NCBI GenBank assembly: GCA_022447275.1
Contig: JAKVBK010000005.1
Location: forward strand, 1-64,000
Direction: 5' to 3'
From: Oceanicola sp.
GTDB taxonomy: Bacteria > Pseudomonadota > Alphaproteobacteria > Rhodobacterales > Rhodobacteraceae
DNA length: 64,000 nt
Shown here piece after piece: positions 8,344 to 18,821 of the stretch (position 1 is the first letter of the stretch; every line of letters begins with the position of its first letter). Below the pieces are notes generated by a model. It was not told where the DNA came from. It did no database searches and saw only the letters and a program-made list of their open reading frames with translations. The translations under genes and the position numbers were made by a program.

Positions 8344-10167
8344 TTGGCAAATGCTGACATGACCGATGCGGAAGTCGCCCGCGAGGAACGCGCTCGTGGG
8401 ATTGATGTCGTCGCACAGGTCTTGCCCTACATTTGGCCGCCGGGCGAACGCGGTATAAAGGTGCGCGTCGTCATTGCCATGGCAGCCCTTGTCATGGCCA
8501 AGATCGTGGCTGTCTCAACCCCGTTCTTTTACAAGGAAGCTGTTGACGCACTGGCGGGAGATACGCCTGACAGTGGCACCGTGCTTGCCCTTGGAGCCGT
8601 TGGTCTGACGGTTGCCTACGGTGGAGCCCGGTTGCTCAACATCCTGTTCCAGCAATTGCGGGATGTTGTCTTTGCCCGTGTAGCGCAGCGCGCCTTGCGC
8701 AAGCTTGCCTTACGCACGTTTCAACACATCCATGCGCTCTCGCTGAGGTTTCACATAACACGCAAAACCGGCGCCATGAGCCGCGTGATGGAGCGGGGTG
8801 TGAAGGGCGTATCTTTCCTGCTGCGCTTCCTGCTGTTCTCGATCGGGCCCCTGGTGCTGGAACTGGTGATGATTTGCGCGGTGCTGGTGACGCTGTTTGA
8901 CGTGCGATACCTGCTGGTCGTCGTGGTGACCATGATTGCCTATGTTTGGTTCACCTTCGCGGTTACGGAGTGGCGGGTGCGGATCCGGCGTCAGATGAAC
9001 AACCATGACAATGAAGCCAACCAACGGGCGATCGACAGCCTTCTGAACTTTGAAACCGTGAAGTATTTCGGGGCGGAGAGCCGGGAGGCTGAGCGCTATG
9101 ATGGGGCGATGCAGCAATATGAGGGCGCTGCGCTCAAAACCGCATGGTCTCTGGGGGCGATCAATATTGGTCAGGCGGTGATCGTAAATGCGGGCCTTGT
9201 CATTGTGATGGTTATGGCAGCCCGCGGCGTATCTGATGGCACGCTGACGGTGGGCGATTTCGTCATGGTCAACGCCTATATGATGCAGGTCGTTGCACCG
9301 CTTGACATGCTGGGGTTTGTCTATCGCGAAATCCGGCAGGCGCTTGTGGACATGGGAGAGATGTTTGGCCTGCTTGGCCAGCCGGCAGATGTGCTGGACA
9401 AGGAAGGCGCAGCCGAGCTGGCCGTGACTGGCGGCGCGGTTGCCCTTGACGACGTGCATTTCGGATATGATGCCGCTCGCCCCATTTTGAAGGGCGTATC
9501 ACTGTCTGTACCGGCCGGAGCGACGCTTGCAATCGTCGGGGCAACGGGTTCGGGCAAGTCTACGATCGGGCGGCTGCTGTTCCGCTTCTACGATGTTGAT
9601 GGCGGCAGTTTGACAATCGACGGGCAAGATGTGCGAGACGTGACCCAGCAAAGCTTGCATGAGGCCATCGGCGTCGTGCCGCAGGATACGGTCCTGTTCA
9701 ATGACACGTTGCTTTACAACATCGCCTATGGGCGCCCGGAGGCAAGCCAGACAGAGATCGAGGCTGCCGCGCGGGCGGCGGAGATCCATGAGTTTATCAT
9801 GGCACTACCCGATGGCTATGACACGCAGGTGGGCGAGCGAGGGCTGAAGTTGTCGGGTGGAGAGAAGCAGCGGGTTGGCATTGCCCGCACGATTCTGAAA
9901 GACCCGCCAATCTTGCTGTTGGATGAGGCAACCTCTGCGCTTGATACTGAAACAGAGCGCGATATCCAGCGGGCCCTGCAGCGTATGGGCCGGGATCGCA
10001 CGGTGATCATGATTGCGCACCGTTTGAGTACAGTAGCGGAGGCCGACAAGATTGTGGTGCTGGATGCGGGCCAGGTTGTGGAAGAAGGCACCCATGAGGC
10101 CCTGCTCGCGAAACGGGGCCGTTACGCTGAGCTTTGGGATTATCAAAGGGCAGAAAAGGTGGGCTGA
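8344..10167 (+). CDS. ATM1-type ABC exporter (fused permease/ATPase)
   Basis: The 607-residue half-transporter has six N-terminal membrane helices and a nucleotide-binding domain with Walker A GATGSGKST (399-407), signature LSGGEKQ (503-509), Walker B ILLLDE (523-528) and an H-loop IAHRLSTV. The permease resembles the ATM1/ABCB7 (HMT1-like) class, which exports glutathione-linked sulfur species or metal-thiol conjugates. A homodimer is expected. The start is TTG at 8344 with AGGGG at 8331-8335 eight bases away; an ATG at 8359 is the alternative. Downstream is a convergent SDR gene. Confidence 0.9.
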   Translation: MANADMTDAEVAREERARGIDVVAQVLPYIWPPGERGIKVRVVIAMAALVMAKIVAVSTPFFYKEAVDALAGDTPDSGTVLALGAVGLTVAYGGARLLNILFQQLRDVVFARVAQRALRKLALRTFQHIHALSLRFHITRKTGAMSRVMERGVKGVSFLLRFLLFSIGPLVLELVMICAVLVTLFDVRYLLVVVVTMIAYVWFTFAVTEWRVRIRRQMNNHDNEANQRAIDSLLNFETVKYFGAESREAERYDGAMQQYEGAALKTAWSLGAINIGQAVIVNAGLVIVMVMAARGVSDGTLTVGDFVMVNAYMMQVVAPLDMLGFVYREIRQALVDMGEMFGLLGQPADVLDKEGAAELAVTGGAVALDDVHFGYDAARPILKGVSLSVPAGATLAIVGATGSGKSTIGRLLFRFYDVDGGSLTIDGQDVRDVTQQSLHEAIGVVPQDTVLFNDTLLYNIAYGRPEASQTEIEAAARAAEIHEFIMALPDGYDTQVGERGLKLSGGEKQRVGIARTILKDPPILLLDEATSALDTETERDIQRALQRMGRDRTVIMIAHRLSTVAEADKIVVLDAGQVVEEGTHEALLAKRGRYAELWDYQRAEKVG

Positions 10168-10308
10168 CGGTCTGATTGCCCGTGCCCTCATTGGGCCGTC
10201 CCAAGGTTTGCAAATGGCACCTATTGAGTATTTTTAAGACAAAGACGCTGGCTTTCTCACGCGCGACATAGAGGCAGGCGCGCCGCAGTCGCCTTAGGGC
10301 CTATACGC

Positions 10309-11014
10309 CTAAAGCCGGTACCCGCCGGACACGGTGAGCACCTCACCGGTGATCGCGGCTGCTTGATCGCTGGCGAGGAATCGGACAGCGTTGGCAATAT
10401 CCTGCGGCGTGGCCAGTTTTCCCAGCGCGGTGTCTTTTAAAAACAGTTGAGTCAAGCCTTCGGGGCGCTCAGCTTGGTCTGTGTTCACGGCACCTGGGGC
10501 AACCGCGTTCACCCGAATACCTTTTGGTCCCAGCGTTTTTGCTGCCGCTTTTGTCCACGTATTCAACGCCGCTTTGGAGGCAGAGTAGAGCGGGGCAGCC
10601 TGGGCCGGCAGACGGGCATTCATGGACGATATATTCACCACAGACGCACCGGGCTTCAGATGGGGCAGGGCGTGCGCCAGTATTTGTGCAGGCGCTGTGC
10701 TGTTGATAGCGAAGAGATGCGCCATGCCCCCTGCATCGATGTTTTCGTAGTCATTGCCGTAGGTCGCGCCCGCATTGTTCACAATCAGGTCAATTCGGCC
10801 GAACCGATCCAGTGCTGCTTCGATGATCTGTTGCGCAGCCTCAGGTTTGGTGAGGTCAGCCTGTGTGTATTCGGCTTCCGGCAGCTGCTCTTCTAGCGCA
10901 TCTATGGGATGGGTATGCCAGTGCAGCAGGAGCGCGTGATCTTTTGACAGGTCGCGCGCGATCGTGGCGCCCAAGCCCCGGGCCGCGCCCGTAACACTGG
11001 CCGGTTTTTTTCAT
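10309..11014 (-). CDS. SDR-family oxidoreductase, start out of frame at an A7 tract
   Basis: The open frame carries NNAG, ISS...YSASK (Ser-Tyr-Lys active site) and the C-terminal ITGEVLTVSGGY, all typical of NAD(P)-dependent short-chain dehydrogenases. The Rossmann motif VTGAARGLGA is in the same frame, but an in-frame TGA lies just upstream with no start codon between. An ATG at 11014 is followed by seven A (11005-11011). With six A it would read MKKPASVTGAARGLG, a perfect SDR N-terminus. The gene is thus either a one-base frameshift mutant, a sequencing homopolymer error, or expressed by slippage on A7. A TTG start at 10974 would lose the cofactor loop. The substrate is unknown. Confidence 0.75.
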
Positions 11015-11139
11015 TTACCAGTTACCGGTGAAACGAAGCGCCGCTAAGTTGTTTTTTAGACGCCTAGACTGGGTGCCAGCGCTACAAAGTAGGCGGTTTT
11101 CTATCCTATTTTATCCGTCTGCACACGAGGAGATGCAAT

Positions 11140-11178
11140 ATGCTACGGGCATGTGTCACACCTCTCGCGATTGATTGA
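11140..11178 (+). other. Possible 12-codon leader ORF
   Basis: An ATG at 11140, with GAGGAG at 11127-11132, opens a 12-codon frame (MLRACVTPLAID) that ends at 11178, 54 bases before the DUF1223 gene. An overlapping ATG at 11133 would give another 13-codon frame from the same ribosome site. No attenuator fold or codon bias is evident, so this may be chance. Confidence 0.2.
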
Positions 11179-11232
11179 TTGGTTGTTGCAGGTAAAAACC
11201 GCTAGCTGTTTTGGGCAGGTAATGAGGACGAT

Positions 11233-12006
11233 ATGACAGGCATGACGCATTCTTGGTCTTTGGCCGCCCATTCCGGCTTTTCAGCACGGCGACTAACCTT
11301 GGCTTTGCTTGGAGTACTTTGCCTTGCAATGCCGCTTTTGCCTGAGCGTGGTCATGCACAACAAGCCCAGCCCGGCGTTTTGCTTGAGTTGTTCACTTCG
11401 CAAGGGTGTTCATCTTGCCCGCCTGCGGATGCTTTGCTGGCGGAGCTTGCTGCGAACCAGTCAGAGATTATCCCGCTCGCCCTGCATGTGGACTACTGGG
11501 ACTATATCGGCTGGAAAGATACCTTCGCAGACGCGGCCTACACCTTGCGGCAGAAATCCTATGCGCGGGCCATGCAGGCGCGGACGGTTTATACGCCGCA
11601 GATGATTGTGGCCGGGCAGGATGTGATCGTTGGAGCCAAACCCATGGAACTGGGCAAGCATCTCCAAAACCATTTGATGCAAGGGCCGCAAGTTGGGATG
11701 TCGGCGCAAAGAAACGGAAATGCGCTGTCGGTTGTGGTGGATGCCATAGCTGGCCCCGCCAAGGGCGGCTACGTGGTCGAGTTGGTGCGGTACTTGCCTC
11801 AAGCGACCGTTCAGGTGACCCGTGGCGAAAATGCCGGTGCCAACCTGACGCACGTGAATATCGTCACCCGATGGGAGCGCCTTGCGGAGTGGAGCGGCGC
11901 GGCCCCTTTTGAGCTGAATGTCTCGATCGACGGCGAAGAGCCGATTGTATTGATCGTGCAGCAGGCAGGGTTTGGCCCGGTGCTGGCGGCATCACGGATC
12001 GAGTAA
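11233..12006 (+). CDS. DUF1223 secreted thioredoxin-like protein
   Basis: The protein has 257 residues with a hydrophobic export signal (about 20-42, ending near GHAQQAQ). A thioredoxin-like core opens with LLELFTSQGCSSCPPAD, the CSSC pair at 59-62 being the redox motif of DUF1223. The conserved VDYWDYIGWKD and YTPQM segments are present. A periplasmic or secreted disulfide-related role is inferred; no activity is established for the family. GAGGA lies upstream of the ATG. The gene is preceded by a 218-base gap that may hold a leader ORF. Confidence 0.85.
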   Translation: MTGMTHSWSLAAHSGFSARRLTLALLGVLCLAMPLLPERGHAQQAQPGVLLELFTSQGCSSCPPADALLAELAANQSEIIPLALHVDYWDYIGWKDTFADAAYTLRQKSYARAMQARTVYTPQMIVAGQDVIVGAKPMELGKHLQNHLMQGPQVGMSAQRNGNALSVVVDAIAGPAKGGYVVELVRYLPQATVQVTRGENAGANLTHVNIVTRWERLAEWSGAAPFELNVSIDGEEPIVLIVQQAGFGPVLAASRIE

Positions 12007-12156
12007 CCCCTCCGTCCGTCTCGCGCAGATCTGTAAGAATTTTGCAAATTTTCAGCGTTATGGTCCAAAACCGACGTGAACAGGTCGTGTCGGATGCACG
12101 CTATCCCTGTGCGACTCTGTTAGGCGACGGAAAAGTCACCGAGTTAGGGCGCGCAA

Positions 12157-13455
12157 ATGCTGGACGTTCTCAATCGCAGTTGGGCTTTGTTGCTGGGCAT
12201 GATGCTTCTCATGCTGGGCAATGGGGTGCAATCCACTTTGCTGGGCATTCGCGGCGCGCTTGAGGGCTTCGATACTTTCGCGCTCTCCGTCATCATGTCA
12301 GCCTATTTCGTTGGGTTCCTTGGGGGCTCTCGGATGACACCGGATTTGATCCGTCGCGTGGGCCACGTGCGCGTGTTTGCAGCACTTGCCTCGACGATCT
12401 CGGCTGTTTTGATCCTGTTTCCAACTCTGACGGACCCTATTTCCTGGACCATTGGACGCGTGTTGATCGGCTTTTGCTTCTCGGGCGTTTACGTGACTGC
12501 GGAAAGCTGGCTCAACAATTCTGTGGCCAATGAAACCCGTGGGCAGGCCCTGTCGCTATATGTTGTCGTGCAAATGGCGGGAATCGTTGCCGCGCAGGGC
12601 CTTGTCGGCCTTGGTGACCCGTCAGGCTTTGTCCTTTTTATCATTCCTTCGGTTTTGGTGTCGCTGTCATTTGCACCCATTTTGCTGTCGGTCACGCCGA
12701 CGCCCGCATTTGAAACTGCCAAGCCCATGACGCTGCGCCGCCTGTTTGAAAGCTCTCCGTTGGGATGCGTTGGTATGGTTTTGTTGGGGGGAATGTTTTC
12801 GGCGCTGTTTGGGATGTCGGCTGTTTTTGGCGCGGAGGTCGGTTTGAGCGTTCCGCAGATTTCTGCTTTTGTTGCAGCTATTTATGTGGGTGGTTTGATC
12901 CTTCAATACCCGATTGGCTTCCTGTCAGACCGGATGGATCGGCGGATCTTGATCCTTGCGCTGTCCGCTCTGGGGGCCACTGCAGCTCTGGCCGGAGCGG
13001 CCTTTGCGGATGCGTTTGTGCTGCTGTTGGTGGTGGCTTTCATCGTGGGTGGCATGTGCAATCCGCTCTACTCGCTGCTGATCGCCTATGTGAACGATTA
13101 CCTCGACCCAGATGACATGGCCGCGGCCTCTGGCGGGCTGGTTTTCATCAATGGGCTTGGTGCAATTGTTGGCCCTCTTGCAACAGGTTGGTTGATGGGA
13201 TCGATCGGTCCTGAAGGTTTTTTCTTGTTTCTTATGGCACTGCTGACAACACTTGGGTTGTACGCAACGTATCGGATGACTCAACGTGCCGCGCCTGCGG
13301 TCGAGGCAACCGGCAGCTACACAACAATGATCCCCACAGCCACGCCCGTGGCCATGGAGGTCGCACAAGAGGTGTTTATCGAGGCCGTTGAAGAGGCAGC
13401 GGCAGAGGCAGTGGAAGAGCAACTTGCCGAGGGTCAGGACAACCGACCAGCCTAA
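12157..13455 (+). CDS. Major facilitator superfamily transporter
   Basis: The 432-residue protein has about twelve hydrophobic helices. The loop after helix 2 (GSRMTPDLIRRVGHVRVF) and the stretch ESWLNNSVANETRGQALSLY recall YcaD-type MFS proteins. The C-terminus ends in an acidic cytoplasmic tail rich in Glu and Ala (VEEAAAEAVEEQLAEG). Substrate and direction cannot be inferred. The start at 12157 has a weak AGGG site. The DUF924 gene follows after 42 bases on the same strand and may be co-transcribed. Confidence 0.85.
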   Translation: MLDVLNRSWALLLGMMLLMLGNGVQSTLLGIRGALEGFDTFALSVIMSAYFVGFLGGSRMTPDLIRRVGHVRVFAALASTISAVLILFPTLTDPISWTIGRVLIGFCFSGVYVTAESWLNNSVANETRGQALSLYVVVQMAGIVAAQGLVGLGDPSGFVLFIIPSVLVSLSFAPILLSVTPTPAFETAKPMTLRRLFESSPLGCVGMVLLGGMFSALFGMSAVFGAEVGLSVPQISAFVAAIYVGGLILQYPIGFLSDRMDRRILILALSALGATAALAGAAFADAFVLLLVVAFIVGGMCNPLYSLLIAYVNDYLDPDDMAAASGGLVFINGLGAIVGPLATGWLMGSIGPEGFFLFLMALLTTLGLYATYRMTQRAAPAVEATGSYTTMIPTATPVAMEVAQEVFIEAVEEAAAEAVEEQLAEGQDNRPA

Positions 13456-13497
13456 AGGTCGGAGATCGACGATCGGCGCCAAGGAAGGAACAGGCAG

Positions 13498-14139
13498 ATG
13501 CAAACCCTCCAGCAGAGACGTCCGATCCCCAGGACGTCGGTTTCGCAAGCATGTGAAAAGCTCGTACGCGATCGCGTGCTAGCCCAGTCCGTTGTCGATT
13601 TCTGGACGCAAGAACTCACCCCGGATGATTGGTATGCCGGGGGCGATGCCCTCGATGACATGTGTGTGCAACGTTTTGGGTCTTTGCTGCAGGACTTGCA
13701 CGAGGGCCGATTGGAAGATTGGCTGGCCGATCCCAAGACGATCTTTGGCTATATTCTTCTCGCGGATCAGCTGTCTCGGAATATCCACCGCGGTTCAGGG
13801 CGGGCATTTGAGACGGACGCGAAGGCGCGGGCTGCGGCCAAGAAAGCGATCGGACACGGCTGGGATTTGCGTATCGAGCCGCCTGCGCGGCAATTTTTCT
13901 ATTTGCCCCTCGAGCATTCTGAATGCCTTGAGGATCAGGATCGTGCGGTGCGCCTGATCCTGGAGCGGCTGCCAGACGGGGCCAGTACACTCCTCCACGC
14001 CCGCGCGCATCGCGAGATTATTCGTCGCTTTGGCAGGTTCCCCACACGCAACGTGGCGCTGGGCCGACGGAGTTTCGAGGAAGAACAGCAGTTCTTGGAA
14101 ACTGGCGGTTACGGGCGCGTTTTGCGCGAACTTCAATAG
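13498..14139 (+). CDS. DUF924 family protein
   Basis: The 213-residue soluble helical protein carries the DUF924 landmarks VVDFWTQELTPDDWYAGGDALDD, ILLADQLSRNIHRGSGRAFETDAKA, the FYLPLEHSE region and RFGRFPTRN near the C-terminus. DUF924 is widespread in alphaproteobacteria; no biochemical role is firmly known. AAGGAA lies before the ATG at 13498. It sits 42 bases after the MFS gene and 126 bases before lpd. Confidence 0.88.
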   Translation: MQTLQQRRPIPRTSVSQACEKLVRDRVLAQSVVDFWTQELTPDDWYAGGDALDDMCVQRFGSLLQDLHEGRLEDWLADPKTIFGYILLADQLSRNIHRGSGRAFETDAKARAAAKKAIGHGWDLRIEPPARQFFYLPLEHSECLEDQDRAVRLILERLPDGASTLLHARAHREIIRRFGRFPTRNVALGRRSFEEEQQFLETGGYGRVLRELQ

Positions 14140-14265
14140 ACTGACGCGCACCTGCCTTCCTGCGGGCAGGGATCATGGCTTGCACCGCCTTGGCGGTTTG
14201 GGCCACTGTGGCGCGGGACGCGTCTGAGCCGGCGCGTGCAGCCCACGGGTCGACTGGAGGACATC

Positions 14266-15663
14266 ATGACGCGCGAGCCCTTTGACATGATCGTAATCGG
14301 CGCTGGCCCCGGGGGCTATGTGAGTGCGATCCGTGGCGCCCAACTGGGCTTGAAAGTGGCAATCGTCGAGCGCGAGCACATGGGCGGGATCTGCCTGAAT
14401 TGGGGATGCATACCAACCAAGGCAATGCTGCGTTCGGCTGAAGTGTTTCACCTGATGCATCGCGCCAAGGAGTTCGGGCTGAGCGCTGAGGGGATTGGAT
14501 ATGACCTCGACGCGGTGGTTGCCCGGTCTCGCAAGGTGGCCAAGCAGCTCAATAGCGGTGTGGGGCATCTGCTGAAAAAGAACAAAGTGACGGTGTTCAA
14601 CGGGGATGCACGCCTTGTCGCAGCTGACAAGGTGGCCGTGCAGACCGACAAGGGCGAAGAGATTTTAAGCGCGCCGAACGTTGTTGTGGCGGTGGGCGCC
14701 CATGCCCGCGAGTTGCCGGGCTTGGAAGCCGATGGCGCGCGCGTCTGGACCTACAAGCACGCCCTGACACCCAAGCACATGCCGAAGCAGCTTCTGGTGA
14801 TTGGGTCTGGTGCGATCGGCATCGAGTTTGCAAGCTTTTACAACGCGCTGGGCGCTGATGTTACAGTGGTTGAGGTGCAGGACCAAATCCTGCCAGTCGA
14901 AGACCCGGAAATCGCAAGCTTCGCGCGTAAGGCCTTTGAGAAGCAGGGCATGAAGATCCTGTCGGGCGCGATGGTGAAAAAGCTTGATCGCTCCGAGAGT
15001 GGTCTCGTGGCCCATATCGAGCAGGATGGAAAGACAACCGAGCATGCCTTTGACACGGCTATCTCGGCGGTCGGCATTGCTGCGAACACGGATGGGACGG
15101 GCCTCGCCGAGCTTGGCGTTCAGATGGACCGATCCTTCGCAGTGACCGATGCCTATTGCCGTAGCTCTGTGCCCGGCGTCTGGGTGATCGGAGACGCAAC
15201 GAATGGGCCGTGGTTGGCCCATAAGGCAAGCCACGAAGGCGTCATGGTTGCCGAGCTGATCGCAGGCCACGATGTGGATCACCCGCCGCAGCCTGAACAA
15301 ATTGCCGGCTGCACCTATTGCCACCCGCAGATTGCCAGCGTCGGCCTCACCGAAGACAAAGCGCGCGAGCAGGGCTTCGATGTCAAGATTGGCCGCTTCC
15401 CCTTCATCGGGAACGGTAAGGCGATTGCCTTGGGCGAGCCGGAAGGGCTGATAAAGACGGTGTTTGATGCCAAAACCGGGGAGCTGCTGGGGGCACATAT
15501 GGTCGGGGCAGAGGTGACTGAGCTGATCCAGGGCTACGTTGTGGCGCGCAAGCTGGAAACCACCGAACAGGATCTGATGGAAACCGTGTTCCCGCATCCA
15601 ACGCTTTCAGAGATGATGCACGAGTCTGTTTTGGACGCTTATGATCGCGCCATCCACTTCTAA
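14266..15663 (+). CDS. lpdA: Dihydrolipoyl dehydrogenase (E3)
   Basis: This FAD enzyme reoxidises the lipoyl arm of 2-oxoacid dehydrogenase complexes. From the ATG at 14266 (GGAGG at 14256-14260) it has 465 residues: the FAD motif GAGPGG (12-17), redox pair C43/C48 in GGICLNWGCIPTKA, an NAD-binding GSGAIG, and the C-terminal interface motif FPHPTLSEMMHES with the catalytic His-Glu dyad. An upstream GTG at 14236 is less likely. The gene is not beside E1/E2 genes here, so which complex it serves is unclear. Confidence 0.95.
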   Translation: MTREPFDMIVIGAGPGGYVSAIRGAQLGLKVAIVEREHMGGICLNWGCIPTKAMLRSAEVFHLMHRAKEFGLSAEGIGYDLDAVVARSRKVAKQLNSGVGHLLKKNKVTVFNGDARLVAADKVAVQTDKGEEILSAPNVVVAVGAHARELPGLEADGARVWTYKHALTPKHMPKQLLVIGSGAIGIEFASFYNALGADVTVVEVQDQILPVEDPEIASFARKAFEKQGMKILSGAMVKKLDRSESGLVAHIEQDGKTTEHAFDTAISAVGIAANTDGTGLAELGVQMDRSFAVTDAYCRSSVPGVWVIGDATNGPWLAHKASHEGVMVAELIAGHDVDHPPQPEQIAGCTYCHPQIASVGLTEDKAREQGFDVKIGRFPFIGNGKAIALGEPEGLIKTVFDAKTGELLGAHMVGAEVTELIQGYVVARKLETTEQDLMETVFPHPTLSEMMHESVLDAYDRAIHF

Positions 15664-15695
15664 GCGAGCGATTTAGCCATGTGCGCATCAAAAGT

Positions 15696-15710
15696 GTTTA
15701 CCTTTTGTTC
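15696..15710 (+). promoter_or_regulatory. Near-consensus LexA (SOS) box upstream of uvrA
   Basis: GTTTACCTTTTGTTC fits the alphaproteobacterial LexA operator GTTC-N7-GTTC with one mismatch (GTTT for the first GTTC). It ends 66 bases before the uvrA ATG, a sensible place for repression. A perfect copy lies upstream of lexA in this same window. Confidence 0.6.
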
Positions 15711-15776
15711 GCTTTTTGCCATTTGAGACTCGCTGGTAACGGCTTACCTTAGGCACATAGGAAAACCGGGGGCATT

Positions 15777-18635
15777 ATGGCCGAACTCAAGAACATTGAG
15801 GTGCGCGGCGCGCGCGAGCACAATCTCAAGGGCATCGATGTCGATATCCCGCGGGATCAACTCGTTGTAATCACGGGCTTGTCCGGCTCGGGCAAGTCGT
15901 CCCTTGCGTTTGATACGATCTATGCGGAAGGCCAGCGCCGGTATGTGGAGAGCTTGTCAGCCTATGCGCGACAGTTCCTCGATATGATGGAGAAGCCGGA
16001 CGTCGATCATATCTCTGGCTTGTCGCCTGCGATTTCGATCGAACAAAAAACCACGTCGAAAAACCCACGCTCAACGGTTGGAACCGTCACCGAGATTTAC
16101 GACTACCTCCGCCTGCTCTTTGCCCGCGTCGGCACGCCTTATTCACCCGCAACCGGCCTGCCGATCGAGGCGCAGCAGGTGCAGGATATGGTTGACCGGA
16201 CGCTCACACTTGAAGAAGGGACGCGCGGATACCTGCTCGCGCCGATTGTGCGTGACCGGAAGGGCGAATACCGCAAAGAGTTTTTGGAGCTGCGCAAGCA
16301 GGGATTTCAGCGTGTGAAGGTGGACGGGGAATTCTATGAGCTCGACACCCCCCCGACACTCGATAAGAAGTTCCGCCACGATATCGACGTTGTGGTGGAT
16401 CGGATCGTTGTCAGGGATGGCATCCAAACCCGGCTTGCAGACAGTTTCCGCACGGCACTGGATCTGGCGGATGGCATCGCGATCTTTGAGACGGCCCCGA
16501 AGGAGGGAGATCCCGAACGCATCACCTTCTCAGAGAACTTTGCCTGCCCAGTATCGGGCTTCACGATCCCGGAGATTGAGCCGCGCCTGTTTTCGTTCAA
16601 TGCACCCTTTGGGGCCTGCCCGGAATGCGATGGCCTTGGCGTCGAGTTGTTCTTTGATGAACGGTTGGTTGTCCCCGATGCAACGCTCAAGATCGCTGAT
16701 GGGGCGCTCGCCCCGTGGCGGAAAGGGAAATCCCCGTATTTCCTGCAAACCATCGAGGCCATTGCCCGACATTACGAGTTTGATCGCAATGCGCGCTGGA
16801 AAGACCTGCCGGCCCACATCCAGCAGGTGTTCCTCTACGGGTCGGGCAAGGAAGAAATCCCGTTCCGATACGATGAGGGCGGGCGTGTTTACCAGGTGAC
16901 CCGCGCCTTTGAGGGCGTCATCCCGAACATGGAGCGCCGCTACCGCGAGACCGACTCGAATTGGATCCGCGAAGAATTCGAACGCTATCAAAACAACAGG
17001 CCCTGTGGTGCCTGTGGTGGCTACAGGCTGCGCGAGGAAGCCCTTGCCGTGAAAATTGCCGGGCTGCATGTGGGGCATGTGGTTGAGATGTCGATCCGCG
17101 AGGCCGCAGAGTGGGTCGCCAGCGTGCCAGACCATCTGACGCCGCAGAAAAAAGAGATTGCAAAGGCCATCCTGAAAGAGATCGGAGAGCGCCTGGGCTT
17201 TCTGAATAACGTTGGTTTGGAGTACCTTACGCTGTCACGTTCATCCGGAACGCTCAGCGGTGGGGAAAGCCAGAGGATACGTTTGGCGTCGCAGATCGGT
17301 TCTGGGCTTACCGGAGTGTTGTACGTGTTGGATGAGCCTTCGATCGGTCTGCATCAGCGCGACAATGACCGCCTGCTGGGCACGCTCAAGAACCTGCGTG
17401 ATCAAGGCAATACCGTGATTGTTGTCGAACATGACGAAGAGGCGATCCGCGAGGCTGACTACGTTTTTGACATTGGCCCGGGGGCTGGTGTGCATGGGGG
17501 CATGGTGGTGTCGCATGGCACGCCTGGCGCCGTGGCAGAGGACCCCGCCAGCGTTACGGGCGACTATCTTGCGGGGCGGCGTGAAATCGCAGTTCCTCAG
17601 AAAAGGCGCAAGGGAAACAAGAAGAAGCTGACCGTTGTTAAAGCTTCGGGCAACAATTTGCAGGATGTGACAGTGGATTTCCCGCTGGGGAAGTTTGTCT
17701 GCGTCACCGGCGTGTCGGGCGGCGGAAAATCGACTTTGACGATCGAAACGCTCTTCAAAACGGCGTCGATGCGTCTGAATGGAGCGCGGCAAACGCCAGC
17801 GCCGTGTGAAACCATCAAAGGGCTGGAGCATCTCGATAAGGTGATCGATATCGACCAACGTCCAATCGGGCGCACGCCACGTTCGAACCCTGCGACCTAT
17901 ACGGGCGCCTTCACTCCCATTCGGGATTGGTTTGCCGGGCTGCCAGAGGCGAAAGCGCGGGGCTACAAGCCCGGGCGCTTCAGCTTCAACGTCAAAGGTG
18001 GGCGCTGTGAGGCCTGTCAGGGCGATGGCGTGATCAAGATTGAAATGCACTTTCTGCCGGATGTGTATGTAACCTGTGAGACGTGCAACGGCGCCCGCTA
18101 CAACCGGGAAACGCTTGAAATTCAGTACAAAGGCAAAAGCATCGCCGATGTGCTGGACATGACCGTTGAAGACGCCCAGAGCTTTTTCAAGGCCGTACCG
18201 AGCATACGAGAGAAGATGGATGCGCTGGTGCGCGTCGGGCTCGGCTACATCAAGGTGGGGCAGCAGGCGACCACCCTCTCGGGCGGAGAGGCGCAACGGG
18301 TCAAGCTCTCAAAAGAGCTGGCAAAGCGCTCAACCGGGCGCACGCTGTATATCCTCGACGAGCCGACAACCGGTCTGCATTTCGAGGATGTGCGCAAATT
18401 GCTCGAGGTGCTCCACGAGCTTGTGGACCAAGGCAACACGGTTGTTGTGATCGAACACAATCTTGATGTCGTCAAAACGGCGGATTGGTTGATTGATGTG
18501 GGGCCCGAAGGTGGGGACGGCGGGGGCACTATCGTTGCGACTGGGACGCCTGAAGATGTGGCGCAAGTCGAGGGCAGCCACACAGGGCGCTATCTGCGCC
18601 CCCTGTTGGCCAAACGGACGCTGGCTGCCGAGTAA
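15777..18635 (+). CDS. uvrA: Excinuclease ABC subunit A (UvrA)
   Basis: UvrA is the damage-recognising ATPase of nucleotide excision repair. The 952-residue protein has two ABC modules: Walker A GLSGSGKS at 34-41 with signature LSGGESQR near 500, and GVSGGGKST near 650 with LSGGEAQR near 835. It also has the zinc-finger cysteines CPVSG...CPEC and CEAC...CETC. Length is normal. A LexA-type box precedes it, so SOS control is likely. A GGGAGGG/CCCTCCC hairpin follows the stop near 18640-18662. Confidence 0.97.
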   Translation: MAELKNIEVRGAREHNLKGIDVDIPRDQLVVITGLSGSGKSSLAFDTIYAEGQRRYVESLSAYARQFLDMMEKPDVDHISGLSPAISIEQKTTSKNPRSTVGTVTEIYDYLRLLFARVGTPYSPATGLPIEAQQVQDMVDRTLTLEEGTRGYLLAPIVRDRKGEYRKEFLELRKQGFQRVKVDGEFYELDTPPTLDKKFRHDIDVVVDRIVVRDGIQTRLADSFRTALDLADGIAIFETAPKEGDPERITFSENFACPVSGFTIPEIEPRLFSFNAPFGACPECDGLGVELFFDERLVVPDATLKIADGALAPWRKGKSPYFLQTIEAIARHYEFDRNARWKDLPAHIQQVFLYGSGKEEIPFRYDEGGRVYQVTRAFEGVIPNMERRYRETDSNWIREEFERYQNNRPCGACGGYRLREEALAVKIAGLHVGHVVEMSIREAAEWVASVPDHLTPQKKEIAKAILKEIGERLGFLNNVGLEYLTLSRSSGTLSGGESQRIRLASQIGSGLTGVLYVLDEPSIGLHQRDNDRLLGTLKNLRDQGNTVIVVEHDEEAIREADYVFDIGPGAGVHGGMVVSHGTPGAVAEDPASVTGDYLAGRREIAVPQKRRKGNKKKLTVVKASGNNLQDVTVDFPLGKFVCVTGVSGGGKSTLTIETLFKTASMRLNGARQTPAPCETIKGLEHLDKVIDIDQRPIGRTPRSNPATYTGAFTPIRDWFAGLPEAKARGYKPGRFSFNVKGGRCEACQGDGVIKIEMHFLPDVYVTCETCNGARYNRETLEIQYKGKSIADVLDMTVEDAQSFFKAVPSIREKMDALVRVGLGYIKVGQQATTLSGGEAQRVKLSKELAKRSTGRTLYILDEPTTGLHFEDVRKLLEVLHELVDQGNTVVVIEHNLDVVKTADWLIDVGPEGGDGGGTIVATGTPEDVAQVEGSHTGRYLRPLLAKRTLAAE

Positions 18636-18821
18636 GAACGGGGAGGGGGTCGTTCCCTCCCATGAATGCCGTCTGTATCCTTCAAGGTCAGAGGTCAGTG
18701 TGGGACATCGGCGCTTTTCGCGTGACGCCCCTCCGGAAGTTTTCTAGCTTCACATAACCAATCTATAGAAGGCGTGGCGCGGTGCGCGCAGTCGTTCCAA
18801 ATGCGCGCTGCCTTTCTAAGC

